Source: UBA11606 sp049437325 (GTDB taxonomy: Bacteria > Actinomycetota > Acidimicrobiia > Acidimicrobiales > Aldehydirespiratoraceae). From it: a stretch of DNA of 64,000 bases. Of this stretch, positions 17,612-26,905 are shown piece after piece. Below the pieces are notes generated by a model. That model was not told where the DNA came from. It made no database searches and saw only the letters and a program-made list of their open reading frames with translations. The DNA lies in assembly GCA_049437325.1 (NCBI GenBank), contig JBMTIM010000010.1, positions 4,079-68,078 on the forward strand. The letters run 5' to 3'. Made by a program: the position numbers and the translations under genes. Within the stretch, counting starts at the first letter, position 1; each line of letters opens with the position of its first letter.

Positions 17612-18916
17612 ATGCCGACCATGGAACCTGCCGCACAACTCGGTTCCCGACGGAACCGAGCGCTCGGAACAGGCATGCCACTGTTCTACCGGGAGCCGCT
17701 GCACCTCGTCCGAGGCGATGGTGTGGAGCTCTTCGATCCCCACGGCCGACGGTACGTCGACATGTACAACAACGTGCCGTGCGTGGGCCACGCCAACCCC
17801 CGAGTCGCAGAGGCGATGCGAGCGCAGCAGTCCACGCTGAACACGCACAGCCGCTACCTCCACGAGTCGATCATCGAGCTGGCGGAGCGCCTGACCGATC
17901 TGCACACGACGCCGGGAATGGAGAGCGTCAGCTTCTCCTGTTCCGGAACCGAAGCAGTCGACGTTGCGATGCAGATGGCGCGGACAGCGACAGGGAACCG
18001 TGGATTCATCTCCACCGACGGCACCTACCACGGCAACATCGGTGATGTGGGTGGGCTCGGACTGGCCGCCCGCATGCCCGAGGCATTCCCGACGATCCGA
18101 ACGATCCCGTTCCCGCAGACACTTCGTCCGATCGAGCCCGGGCTCGGCGACGCCGAACTCACCGAGGCCTACCTCGCTCGACTCGACGTAGCCATCGAGT
18201 CCCTGAAGACCGCAGGGCACGGTGTTGCTGCGCTGGTGCTCTGTTCGATCCAGGCGAACGAGGGCCTGCCCGACATCCCGTCTGACTTCATGGCTCGTGC
18301 ATCGGCGATGGTGAAGATGAACGGGGGTCTGGTGATCGCCGACGAGGTGCAGGCCGGCTACGGACGGCCCGGCCGCTGGTGGGGATACGAGGTATCCGGA
18401 CTCCGGCCCGACATCGTGGTCACCGGCAAGCCAATGGGCAACGGGCTGCCGCTGTCGGCCACGACGTCGAGCCACGAGATCGTCTCGGGGTGGCGAGCGA
18501 AGGCCGGCTACTTCAACACCTTTGCATCGAGCCCGCTGCAAGCAGCGGTGGGTCTGGCCGTTCTCGACGAAATCGAGGAACGTCAACTTGTCGAAAACGC
18601 CGCTCGGGTCGGTGCACGACTGCACGCCGAGCTCACAGCCCGCCTCGACCCGGACCATCATCCGTGGATGGCCGAGATCCGAGGCGTCGGACTCTTCCTT
18701 GCGATCGAAGTCGTCGAGGCGCACGACACCCTTGCGCCAGACGCCGAACGGGCGGTCGAGGTGGTGAACCGCCTCAAGGATGCCGGCTTCTTGACCTCCA
18801 ACGCCGGGGCTCACCGCAACGTGGTGAAGATCCGACCACCGCTGGTCTTCTCCGATGCCAATGCCGACGAGTTCTTGACGGCATTCGATCGCATGCTCCT
18901 CGAACTCGATGGCTGA
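17612..18916 (+). CDS. Class III PLP enzyme (aminotransferase or phospholyase)
   Basis: 434-aa fold-type I PLP enzyme. It has the PLP region FSCSGTEAVDVAMQMAR, the aspartate motif IADEVQAGYGR and the Schiff-base lysine K273 in VTGKPMGNGLP. The next gene, overlapping by 8 bp, encodes an APH-type kinase. In human and bacterial systems such pairs are hydroxylysine kinase/5-phosphohydroxylysine phospholyase or ethanolamine-phosphate phospholyase, so this may be a phospholyase rather than a transaminase. The motif TGKPMGNG fits the AGXT2L subgroup. Assignment to that subgroup is inferred. Confidence 0.85.
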   Translation: MPTMEPAAQLGSRRNRALGTGMPLFYREPLHLVRGDGVELFDPHGRRYVDMYNNVPCVGHANPRVAEAMRAQQSTLNTHSRYLHESIIELAERLTDLHTTPGMESVSFSCSGTEAVDVAMQMARTATGNRGFISTDGTYHGNIGDVGGLGLAARMPEAFPTIRTIPFPQTLRPIEPGLGDAELTEAYLARLDVAIESLKTAGHGVAALVLCSIQANEGLPDIPSDFMARASAMVKMNGGLVIADEVQAGYGRPGRWWGYEVSGLRPDIVVTGKPMGNGLPLSATTSSHEIVSGWRAKAGYFNTFASSPLQAAVGLAVLDEIEERQLVENAARVGARLHAELTARLDPDHHPWMAEIRGVGLFLAIEVVEAHDTLAPDAERAVEVVNRLKDAGFLTSNAGAHRNVVKIRPPLVFSDANADEFLTAFDRMLLELDG

Positions 18917-19904
18917 CCCCGACCTTCTTCGCGCTGCAGCCGAACGGGCCTGCGCCCGGTTCGACGTCGACGATCACCATGTCGAGTTGGTGGCTGTCGG
19001 GGAGAACGTCACCTATTGCGCCCGACGAGACGAATCGGCGTACGTCCTTCGCCTGCACCGGCCGGGCTACCACACCCTCGCAGAGCTCGACTCCGAGCGG
19101 CTCTGGCTCGAAGCGCTTCGCGCTGCCGATATCAGCGTGCCCGAGCCGGTCTGCGCGCCAGACGGCCGTTATTTCATCCCTGTCGAGGTGACATCGGACG
19201 ACGAGCGCTTTGCCGGCCTGACCCGCTGGCGAGACGGTGCCGTTGTCGCCGATCTCCAACAATCAACCGACCTCACTGCTGAGGTGACCGACGAGTTCGC
19301 CCAACTCGGCACGCTGATGGCACAGATGCACACCCAAGCCGTTGCCTGGGACCCCCCCGCCCACTTCACCCGTCAACGACTCGACGCCGACGGACTCGTC
19401 GGTGAGGCTCCGTTCTGGGGCCGCTTCTGGGAGGCTGAGGACCTCTCCGCGTCGCAGGCGGATGCGCTCGAAACGGCTCGTCTCGTCGCGCTCGACCGAC
19501 TTCGACGCTACGGCGAACCGGTCGACCGGTTCAGCGTGATTCATGCTGATCTACACCTCGGCAATCTCCTCGTCGACTCCACCGGTGCACTGAGCGTGAT
19601 CGATTTCGACGACGCCGGGTACGGGTGGCACCAATACGACATGGCGGTTGCGCTCTTGCACATGCAGGACGCACCCGACGCTGGATCGGCCCGATCCGCG
19701 TTCTTCGAGGCCTACCGCGCGGTTCGTCCGATCAGTGACGACGAGCTCACCTGGGTGTCGTTCTTCGAGACGGTGCGATTGATGATGCTGATCGGGTGGA
19801 AGGCGCAGCGTCCCGAGGTGGTGTGGCCAGCGGGCCGATTCGACGACGTGGTCGACGAAGCCCTCGCTCGGGTCGGTGACCTCGACCAGCCCACCATTGG
19901 ATGA
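18909..19904 (+). CDS. APH/choline-kinase-fold kinase, probably of an amino-alcohol
   Basis: 331-aa aminoglycoside phosphotransferase-fold kinase (SrkA/HYKK-like). The catalytic loop HADLHLGNLL and metal motif VIDFDDAGYG are intact. The start overlaps the PLP enzyme by 8 bp. Together they suggest phosphorylation of a hydroxy-amino substrate followed by PLP-dependent elimination of phosphate, giving an aldehyde and ammonia. Homoserine kinase type II and stress-response kinase are alternatives. Confidence 0.83.
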   Translation: MADPDLLRAAAERACARFDVDDHHVELVAVGENVTYCARRDESAYVLRLHRPGYHTLAELDSERLWLEALRAADISVPEPVCAPDGRYFIPVEVTSDDERFAGLTRWRDGAVVADLQQSTDLTAEVTDEFAQLGTLMAQMHTQAVAWDPPAHFTRQRLDADGLVGEAPFWGRFWEAEDLSASQADALETARLVALDRLRRYGEPVDRFSVIHADLHLGNLLVDSTGALSVIDFDDAGYGWHQYDMAVALLHMQDAPDAGSARSAFFEAYRAVRPISDDELTWVSFFETVRLMMLIGWKAQRPEVVWPAGRFDDVVDEALARVGDLDQPTIG

Positions 19905-19906
19905 GC

Positions 19907-20707
19907 TCAGATGTTGTCGAAGACGCCACCTCGGCCTTTCCCGGAACTGAACCGACGAGCCCCTTCGCGACTCTCGCCTGATCGGAGGGTGGTGTCACCG
20001 AGTAGCCCTTCGTTGTGCATCGCAGCCTCGAAGTCGAGGTCCCACTGCTCGATGGCTGATCGTCGATCGGTACGCAGGCACGACTGCGGAAACTGCGCGA
20101 TCTGTTGAGCCAACTCGACAGCGGCCTCGAGCGATGTACCGGCCGGGACCACACGGTTGGCGAGCCCCATCTGTTTCGCCTCGTCGGCATCGACGGCGCG
20201 GCCGGTCAAGATCATGTCCATCGCATGGGAATGTCCGATCAACCGCGGCAGCCGCACGGTTCCGCCGTCGATCAGGGGCACGCCCCAACGACGGCAATAG
20301 ACACCGAACGTTGCGTCTTGGTCCACAACGCGCATGTCACACCAGAGCGCCAACTCGAGACCACCGGCGACGGCGTACCCCGAGACGGCAGCGATGACTG
20401 GCTTCCTGAGGCGCAGGTACGACGGCCCCATCGGTGCCCGTGACTCGTGGCGATCGATCGGGGGTGCCGGAGGTGGGGTCGGTTCGAAGGTTCCATCACC
20501 GACGGCCTTGAGGTCAGCCCCGGCACAGAACGTTCCGCCGGCACCGGTGAGCACTGCGATCTTCAACGAGTCATCGCTGTCGAAGTCGACGAAGGTCTGC
20601 CCAAGCTTGCGAGCCGTGGGCGAGTCGACTGCATTCCGAGCTTGCGGGCGGTTGATGGTGACGACGAGGATCTCGCCTCGCCGTTCCGTCACGACGGTGT
20701 CGGTCAT
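19907..20707 (-). CDS. Enoyl-CoA hydratase/isomerase family (crotonase)
   Basis: 266-aa crotonase. The oxyanion-hole strands are GTFCAGADLKAV and AVSGYAVAGGLELALWCD, and the catalytic region is near GVPLIDGGTVRLPRLIG. Length is normal. It would hydrate or isomerise an acyl-CoA double bond. It is convergent with the kinase gene (2 bp gap) and divergent from a second APH-type gene. Confidence 0.9.
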   Translation of the reverse strand: MTDTVVTERRGEILVVTINRPQARNAVDSPTARKLGQTFVDFDSDDSLKIAVLTGAGGTFCAGADLKAVGDGTFEPTPPPAPPIDRHESRAPMGPSYLRLRKPVIAAVSGYAVAGGLELALWCDMRVVDQDATFGVYCRRWGVPLIDGGTVRLPRLIGHSHAMDMILTGRAVDADEAKQMGLANRVVPAGTSLEAAVELAQQIAQFPQSCLRTDRRSAIEQWDLDFEAAMHNEGLLGDTTLRSGESREGARRFSSGKGRGGVFDNI

Positions 20708-20808
20708 GACCCCTCTCTAGCCGAGACGAGGCCCGATGCTCGAACCCTTCACTGGCGAAGATGGTTGTCGCTTGACAGTTCTGCCGAGATTCGATCGAGT
20801 GAACCGTC

Positions 20809-21921
20809 GTGACGACACCGGAAAACACGATCGACCCATTCGAGGCCGAGGCACCACCCGAACTTGGTGTGGTTCGCGCCGGTGAAGACCTCGATTGGAC
20901 AAGGATCGAGGCCTACCTCCGCGCTGAACTTCCTGAGGATCTCGACACCGACGGCGAGTTTTCGGTCCTTCAGTTTCCCAACGGCTCGGCCAACCTCACC
21001 TACCTGATCCGGTTCGGTGACACCGAGGTGGTCTTGCGGCGCCCTCCCCATGGCGCGCTGGCTCCGGGAGCCCACGACATGGGCCGGGAATACACCGTGC
21101 TCTCGAAGCTCTGGCACGTCTTCGAGCGGGCCCCTCGGGCGTACCTGTTTTGCGACGACCACACGGTTGCGGGTGCGGACTTCTTCGTGATGGAGCGACG
21201 TCGTGGCGAGGTGATCCGAGGGGTGGTTCCCGAATCGATGCGCAGCCAACCCGACGTTGGTCGTCGGATCGGCTACGCACTCGTCGATGCCATCGCCGAG
21301 TTCCATCTCCTCGACCCCGCCTCTGTCGGCCTCGGCGACCTCGGTCGACCCCATGGTTTCGTGGAACGCCAGGTCGTTGGTTGGAAGAAACGGTGGGATT
21401 TGGTGGCCGACGAGCGCTACGACATCGGCATGTGCGAGATCCACGCCCGTCTCGAACGCTCGATGCCGGCACCGCAACGAGTGAGCTTCGTGCACAACGA
21501 TCTGAAGCTCGACAACTGCATGTTCGCCGCCGGTCAGCCAGATGTGTTGACCTCGTTCTTCGATTGGGACATGACCACGCTCGGTGATCCCCTGGTCGAT
21601 CTCGGAACCCTTCTCAACTACTGGCCCGAAGCCGACGACGGTCCGGAATCACCCCGGCTCAGCCACGATGGGATGCAACGGATGGGCCTACCGACTCGAA
21701 CCGAGATCGCACGGCGGTACGGCGAGCGGAGCGGCCTCGATGTCTCGGCCACCGGTTGGTACGACGCGTTCGCCCAGTGGAAAACCGCCACCGTCATTCA
21801 GCAACTCCACCACCGCTGGCTGGTCGGAGCATCGAGCGATCCTCGAATGGAGTTCATCGCGGCTCGACTACCTCGTCTTGTCGAGAGCGCAACCGCAACA
21901 CTCGACGATCTCGGCCTGTAA
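20809..21921 (+). CDS. APH-fold phosphotransferase, ACAD10/FadE36-like
   Basis: 370-aa aminoglycoside phosphotransferase-fold protein of the type linked to acyl-CoA dehydrogenases (ACAD10/11 and mycobacterial FadE36 context). Ligand loop LQFPNGSANLTYLI, catalytic loop SFVHNDLKLDNCM, and metal-binding FDWDMTTLGDPLVDLG are present. The GTG at 20809 is preceded by TTGACA at about 20772. In that family the kinase phosphorylates a hydroxyacyl-CoA before elimination; the adjacent enoyl-CoA hydratase fits such a role, but no acyl-CoA dehydrogenase is in the window. Confidence 0.85.
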   Translation: MTTPENTIDPFEAEAPPELGVVRAGEDLDWTRIEAYLRAELPEDLDTDGEFSVLQFPNGSANLTYLIRFGDTEVVLRRPPHGALAPGAHDMGREYTVLSKLWHVFERAPRAYLFCDDHTVAGADFFVMERRRGEVIRGVVPESMRSQPDVGRRIGYALVDAIAEFHLLDPASVGLGDLGRPHGFVERQVVGWKKRWDLVADERYDIGMCEIHARLERSMPAPQRVSFVHNDLKLDNCMFAAGQPDVLTSFFDWDMTTLGDPLVDLGTLLNYWPEADDGPESPRLSHDGMQRMGLPTRTEIARRYGERSGLDVSATGWYDAFAQWKTATVIQQLHHRWLVGASSDPRMEFIAARLPRLVESATATLDDLGL

Positions 21922-21927
21922 CCCTCG

Positions 21928-23349
21928 CTACTCCTCGGCGGGGGGCGACGTGGTCGTCGTCGTGGTTGGTGGCGTTGTCGTCGTGGTCGAAGGCGGCACC
22001 GTCGTCGTGGTCGAAGGCGGCACCGTCGTCGTGGTCGAAGGCGGCACCGTCGTCGTGGTCGAGGATGAAGGCGGCGGATCGGGCGACGTCGGGTACTGGA
22101 ACACTCCCACATGCACGTGGTCGTGGTGGACCTCGTTGGTGAACGTGTGCGCGACCGCATCCGGAAAGCGCCACGGGCTGCCGAACTCTCGAATGTCGTA
22201 GCGCGACACGATCCACTCCGAGAGTGCATAAAGATCCGAGGACCTGTCGTGTGAATCGATGACCAGCTTCGACTCGAAGCTGTAGATGTCGACCGCTCGG
22301 CCGGCGGAATGGTTGCTCACTCGGTCGGTGCCGAAGACGTGGTACGCGTGGCCGGTCTGGAACACGACCACCGAATACGACATCCGGTCGGCGATGTCGA
22401 GCATCAGTTCCAGCAACTGACGGTCGATCTTGCCCTCGTAGACGTCCCAGACCGCAGTGTCGGGCAGGTCGATCCGTTCGTGATCGACGACCGCAGCAGC
22501 AATCGGATCGAGATCGATTGGCCGGTCGATCGGCCGACCACCCACCGAAGCGATGGTCTCGAGGGTCCATCCACCGGCCGCGGATCCGGCAAGGCGAATC
22601 TCCATCGTTCGGGTTTCGACCCGTTCCGGTGAACCGCTGTTCTCCCGTCCGATTTCCTGACGAATCACGACGATGATCGAGATCCGGTTGTCGAGCCACC
22701 CGCCCAGTTGGGCGTACTCGACCGTCCCACGCGACCACATTCCCGGGTGATGCACGCTCTGGACCTCGAGAACCATGGCATCGACGAACTCCGGACCAAC
22801 GGGATCGACACTGCCGAGGACGTCGTCGAGCGTCGAGGTGGATTCGTAGTTGGTGATGCGGTGCGCCACAAGGGCGCCGAGGTACTTGGCTTCGGGTTGG
22901 ACCTCGTTGACCGTTGGTTCGAACGGATCGGAGACGGCCGGTGCGAACGGATCGCGGACCTCTTGATCCGCCTCACGCTCCTCCTCAGTGCTGTCGACCC
23001 CACTCGTCTCGAGGGCCGTCGTCGTGGTGATCTGCTCAGACGGAGCAGTCGAGTCGGACTCCTCGGCAACGAGACGCCCATCATCGGCGACAGCAGCGCT
23101 GGGGTCGTCGCCACCGCTCCTCACAACGACGAGTGCGAACAGCACGACCACGTTCAACACACCCACGCCGACCACGAGCTGTTGGAGAAGCAGTTGGGCA
23201 GAGCGCCAGTGCGGTCCACCGACGAGCGATCCCAGCCCACTGCCGGGCATCGGCGGTGACAACTCGGTCGACTCCACGGCATCTCCAACCACCGGACCGG
23301 TGTCTCCGCCGACACTCACGGGCGCTACAGGATCGTCAGGCCGCGTCAC
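21928..23349 (-). CDS. Membrane-anchored LAS-family (M15-like) peptidase with Thr-rich tail
   Basis: 473-aa protein. One membrane helix at about 52-77 (LLLQQLVVGVGVLNVVVLFA) is followed by an acidic linker. The C-terminal domain has the LAS zinc signature: SNHSAGRAVDIY gives His347 and Asp354, and HHDHVHVG gives His411 and His413, as in D-Ala-D-Ala carboxypeptidases and hedgehog-like peptidases. The last 45 residues are PPSTTTTV repeats encoded by 24-bp tandem units. It probably trims peptidoglycan or another wall polymer. The GTG start overlaps the acyltransferase stop by 14 bp. Confidence 0.75.
   Translation of the reverse strand: MTRPDDPVAPVSVGGDTGPVVGDAVESTELSPPMPGSGLGSLVGGPHWRSAQLLLQQLVVGVGVLNVVVLFALVVVRSGGDDPSAAVADDGRLVAEESDSTAPSEQITTTTALETSGVDSTEEEREADQEVRDPFAPAVSDPFEPTVNEVQPEAKYLGALVAHRITNYESTSTLDDVLGSVDPVGPEFVDAMVLEVQSVHHPGMWSRGTVEYAQLGGWLDNRISIIVVIRQEIGRENSGSPERVETRTMEIRLAGSAAGGWTLETIASVGGRPIDRPIDLDPIAAAVVDHERIDLPDTAVWDVYEGKIDRQLLELMLDIADRMSYSVVVFQTGHAYHVFGTDRVSNHSAGRAVDIYSFESKLVIDSHDRSSDLYALSEWIVSRYDIREFGSPWRFPDAVAHTFTNEVHHDHVHVGVFQYPTSPDPPPSSSTTTTVPPSTTTTVPPSTTTTVPPSTTTTTPPTTTTTTSPPAEE
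21977..22063. repeat. Coding tandem repeat of 24 bp
   Basis: Three identical 24-bp units (21977-22000, 22001-22024, 22025-22048) and a partial fourth encode PPSTTTTV in the minus-strand peptidase gene. Identical units suggest recent slippage expansion and possible length variation between strains. Confidence 0.9.
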
Positions 23350-24310
23350 CGGGTGACTCCGAGAGTAGGTGATCAGACGCCGCTATCGATGGGGCCGTCC
23401 GGTTGGCCTCCCACGCAGCAATCGGTCGTTCGACAAGGTGCCACGACGCCAGGGCTGCCGTAATCGTGAAGATCGCAGCGCTCCACAGCGGAATGTCCGA
23501 ACGGACGAACACGTAGTGCCACAGGAAGATCCCGAACGAGATCTCAGCGACCTTGAGCAAGACGCGGTTCTCCAGCCAGGTTGGCGCTCGTCGGGCGTAC
23601 TCGACAGCAACCGCCGACAGCCCAACGGCCAGGAACCCACCCCACAAGATCAGGCTCCCCGTATTGCCGAAGACGGGAAGCAACATCAGCGCGAACAGTA
23701 ACGGGATCGACCACCGAGCGAGCGGAATCCTCCGCAGATCGGTGACAGCCAACAAACAACCGACCAACAGCGCCGCCGCATTCGTGTCGGTGGCGTTGTA
23801 CACCCATCCCGGTGACATGATCTCGATCGCGATCACCCGCCAGACGAGGGCAGCGACGGTAAGACCACCGATGACATGCACACGCCGATGTGCCGGAATG
23901 ATCTTCATCACCAGCGGCCACACCACGTAGAAGTGGAAGATCACCGCCACGAACCATGTGTGGGTCAGGCGGCCGAGCGTGACCCCCTCGGTACGGGCGT
24001 AGTTCGCGTAGAAGCCGATGGCCGGTTGCACCTGGACCCAGGCCGTACCGACGGCCAGCAGCGCCACGCACACCACGGCCAGGGCAGGCACCAAACGCAC
24101 GAGCCGCTTTCGGTAGAAGCCCAGGAGATCGAGGCCACCGTTCCGGTCGATCTCCGCACAAATCGAGGCGGTGATCACGAAACCCGACAGCACGAAAAAC
24201 AGCTGAACCCCCCAATGTCCGGCAGGAACGAGCTGATTGTCGACGTGATAGGCAACAACCATCGCGATTGCGATCGTGCGCAGCCCATCGAGAGCGGCAA
24301 TACGTCCCAT
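23336..24310 (-). CDS. Acyltransferase 3 family membrane protein (OafA/YrhL-like)
   Basis: 324-aa integral membrane O-acyltransferase with about ten helices. Family marks: ALDGLRTIAIAMVVAYH at the N-terminus with the catalytic-type His, and FFVLSGFVIT. The tail WHLVERPI is typical of the family's last helix. It would acetylate or acylate a surface polysaccharide. It overlaps the downstream LAS peptidase gene by 14 bp, so both probably act on the cell envelope. Confidence 0.88.
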   Translation of the reverse strand: MGRIAALDGLRTIAIAMVVAYHVDNQLVPAGHWGVQLFFVLSGFVITASICAEIDRNGGLDLLGFYRKRLVRLVPALAVVCVALLAVGTAWVQVQPAIGFYANYARTEGVTLGRLTHTWFVAVIFHFYVVWPLVMKIIPAHRRVHVIGGLTVAALVWRVIAIEIMSPGWVYNATDTNAAALLVGCLLAVTDLRRIPLARWSIPLLFALMLLPVFGNTGSLILWGGFLAVGLSAVAVEYARRAPTWLENRVLLKVAEISFGIFLWHYVFVRSDIPLWSAAIFTITAALASWHLVERPIAAWEANRTAPSIAASDHLLSESPGDAA

Positions 24311-24472
24311 CTTCGTGCTCCTCGTACCGACGCAACGATCATCGCAGTTCGACGGCCGATAGCGCAGGCACCCGCCCGCGAATTCGCTCGCTGTCGGCGC
24401 ACGAGTCCGTCCTCAGGGCCGGGGTCGGATCCGTGCAGAACTACGCCAGCTCGCCGACGGGCACTCCGGTCC

Positions 24473-26749
24473 TCACTGCTGGGCCCACTCGCGCTTGGCC
24501 ATGGCGTCGTCGGCCTCGGGGTCTCGGCCTCCGGGAAGCTGGACGGTGACGTCGTGCAAGGTTCCGGAGAAGGCGAACGGGGCGTGGTACCGGCCCGAGA
24601 CGGATGAGCCATGATCGTTGCCGATGCTCACACCGGTCGACGTGAACGACACGAGGTACTGCGGGATCTCGGCCCGACCGCAGGGTTCACCATTGATCGA
24701 GACTTCCAGCCAGCCACTTCGACCGTCACGCTCCAAGTGGACACCCAGCACGCAGTCCCCGCCGGGAACCTCTGCGCTCGACTCCACCACGGTGTGTTCG
24801 CCGAACGCGTTGTAGTCGGCCACAAGCCGTCGGTTCTGCACGAACAGCGAGAAGCCACAGGTTGCGTTGCCGGTGGCGATGAGCACGCCTTCGTCGGTGG
24901 CTGCAGCGGACGTTCGCGCCGTCACATCGACCTGGGAGTCGGTCAACGACGCGGCGGTGCGGGTTGGGATGGGGGTCATCGGTGGGCGATAGGTGTAGCG
25001 CCGCGTCGGTCGGTGGATCTCGTGATCACCGATCCGCGGGATGAACAGTTCGAGCCGTCGCTCGTCGAGCGGCAGCACGTTGTGCGCCACCGCCTCCTCC
25101 CACCACAGTTCGATCAACCGAGCGAGTCGCTCGGGTTCAGCTTCGGCGAGGTCGTTGCATTCGGACGGATCAGCGGAAAGGTCGAACAGTTCCCAGCGGT
25201 CGTCGTCAAACGCGGTACCGGGCTTGTGACGGGTGACCGCTTTCCACCAGACGCCGTCGAGTTCGGTGACCAGCGCCCGGTTTCCACCGAACTCGAAGTA
25301 CTGCCTCGTGTTGGTCGCAGGCGAGTGGGCGTCGACGAGCACCGAGGCGAACGAGTGACCGCTCACCGGCAGCTGTTCAACACCCCGGTAGGTGTCCGGC
25401 GGGGTGATCCCCAGGAGTTCGTAGATCGTCGGCACGATGTCGGACACGTACGCAAACTGGTCGCGCTTGGTGCCAGCATGGTCGTCACCGAGACCTGTCG
25501 GCCAATGCACGATCATCGGCACGTGGACCCCGCCCTCATGGGTCAGCGTCTTGTACCAGCGGAACGGCGAGTTGCCGCACTGGGCCCACCCCCACGGGTA
25601 GTTGGTGTGGCTACCGGGGCGACCGATGTCGTCGATGCGCTCGATCGCTTCTTCGGCGGGCTGGTGCAGCCCGTTGAAGTGGCGGAACTCGTGCCAGGTC
25701 CCGGCGGCACCGCCCTCCTGTGAGGCGCCGTTGTCGGTGAGCAGAACGAGGATCGTGTTGTCGAGCTCGTCCATGTCGCGCAGCCCGTCGACGAACCGGC
25801 CGATCTGGTCGTCGGTGTGGTCGAGAAAGGCAGCGAACGCCTCCTGCAGTCGTGCGGCGAATCGCTGCTGTGCCTCGGAGAGGTCCTCCCATGCCTCCAC
25901 GCCGGGGTTGCGGGGCGCAAGCATGGTGTCTGGGTCGATCACGCCGAGTTCGATCTGGCGGTCGAACCACTGCTTGCGGACGACGTCCCAGCCGGCGTCG
26001 TAGCGGCCCCGGTACTTCTCGAGGTACTCGTCGGGCGCCTGATGGGGTGCATGCGTTGCCCCGAACGGCAGGTACGCGAAGAACGGACGATCCGGGCGCA
26101 GACCCTTGTTGTCGTTGATCATCAACAACAGCTGATCGACCAAGTCTTCAGACAGGTGGTACCCCTCCTCCGGAGTCGCCGGCGGATCGATGTGGGTGTT
26201 GTCGCGAACCAATTCTGGATGAAACTGATCGGTCTCGCCCGGGAGGAAGCCGTAGAAACGTTCGAACCCGCGAGCCAGTGGCCACTGATCGAACGGGCCA
26301 GCAGCGGAGACATGGGTCCCAGGAGCCAGGTGCCACTTCCCGGCGCACAACGTGGCGTAGCCCTCATCACGCAGGACCTCGGCCACCGTGGCGGCAGCAT
26401 TCGAGACGTGCCCGAGCGCATTCGGGAAGCCGGTGACCCACCCGGCCAGACCCCGCATACCGACCTCGTGCTGGGAGCGCCCGGTGAGCAGCGCCGCTCG
26501 TGTCGGTGAGCACACCGGCGTGACGTGGAAGTTGGTGAACTGCACGCCACCGGCCGCGAGCGCGTCGATGTTCGGCGTGTCGATGTCGGACCCGTAGCAG
26601 CCGAACTGGGCGAAGCCGGTGTCGTCCAACAGGATGAACACCACGTTCGGCGACCCCTGCTCAGGGTGGGGCGACTCCTCGAAATGGGGTTCGGAGTCCG
26701 CGAGTGTCCGGCCGATCGTTCCCTCGAAGCCGTCGGTGGGCGAAGCCAT
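24473..26749 (-). CDS. Type I (formylglycine) sulfatase, full-length paralogue
   Basis: 758-aa sulfatase. Metal Asp42-Asp43 in ILLDDTGFAQFG, formylglycine site CSPTR at Cys80 followed by AALLTGR, GKWHLAPG near 140 and the LTDNGAS motif for the second metal Asp/Asn. A beta-sandwich tail covers about the last 130 residues (SGWLEVSINGEPCGRAEIP). It is nearly collinear with the sulfatase at 1-2056, so the two arose by duplication. Directly upstream is the fossil of the MBL gene that accompanies the other copy. No signal peptide is seen, which would fit a cytoplasmic substrate. Confidence 0.93.
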   Translation of the reverse strand: MASPTDGFEGTIGRTLADSEPHFEESPHPEQGSPNVVFILLDDTGFAQFGCYGSDIDTPNIDALAAGGVQFTNFHVTPVCSPTRAALLTGRSQHEVGMRGLAGWVTGFPNALGHVSNAAATVAEVLRDEGYATLCAGKWHLAPGTHVSAAGPFDQWPLARGFERFYGFLPGETDQFHPELVRDNTHIDPPATPEEGYHLSEDLVDQLLLMINDNKGLRPDRPFFAYLPFGATHAPHQAPDEYLEKYRGRYDAGWDVVRKQWFDRQIELGVIDPDTMLAPRNPGVEAWEDLSEAQQRFAARLQEAFAAFLDHTDDQIGRFVDGLRDMDELDNTILVLLTDNGASQEGGAAGTWHEFRHFNGLHQPAEEAIERIDDIGRPGSHTNYPWGWAQCGNSPFRWYKTLTHEGGVHVPMIVHWPTGLGDDHAGTKRDQFAYVSDIVPTIYELLGITPPDTYRGVEQLPVSGHSFASVLVDAHSPATNTRQYFEFGGNRALVTELDGVWWKAVTRHKPGTAFDDDRWELFDLSADPSECNDLAEAEPERLARLIELWWEEAVAHNVLPLDERRLELFIPRIGDHEIHRPTRRYTYRPPMTPIPTRTAASLTDSQVDVTARTSAAATDEGVLIATGNATCGFSLFVQNRRLVADYNAFGEHTVVESSAEVPGGDCVLGVHLERDGRSGWLEVSINGEPCGRAEIPQYLVSFTSTGVSIGNDHGSSVSGRYHAPFAFSGTLHDVTVQLPGGRDPEADDAMAKREWAQQ

Positions 26750-26762
26750 TGCTTGTGTCTCC

Positions 26763-26861
26763 TCAGACCGTGATGGTGGTCAGCTCGTCACCGACGATGA
26801 TCTCATCGCCGACCTGCGCGGTCGTCCGTGCGACCCACGCTGAATACTGCTGGGGTTGGGG
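26763..26861 (-). pseudogene. Fossil C-terminus of an MBL-fold hydrolase gene
   Basis: The minus strand reads 32 codons and a TGA ending GDEIIVGDELTTITV, which aligns with the last residues of the MBL hydrolase at 2092-2913 (GEVVIGDDLTTVTI); PQPxxYxxWxAR upstream also matches. No start codon or catalytic part remains. It sits at the same place relative to the sulfatase as the intact gene in the first locus, so it marks a deletion after block duplication. Confidence 0.8.
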
Positions 26862-26905
26862 ATGTCCCTGAGGAACTCGTTCCGCTCAAGGTCACGTCCA
26901 TCCGT

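Noticed and set aside
17576..18814. Long N-terminal extension of the BVMO gene
   Set aside because: The extension is antisense to the PLP enzyme and kinase; the Rossmann motif begins just after the GTG at 17575.
20772..20800. TTGACA box upstream of the APH-type gene at 20809 as a full promoter
   Set aside because: The matching -10 at 17 nt (TCGAGT) is poor, so it is not listed as a feature.
21977..22063. Tandem 24-bp repeats considered as a CRISPR or regulatory array
   Set aside because: Units are contiguous without spacers and encode a regular PPSTTTTV tail.
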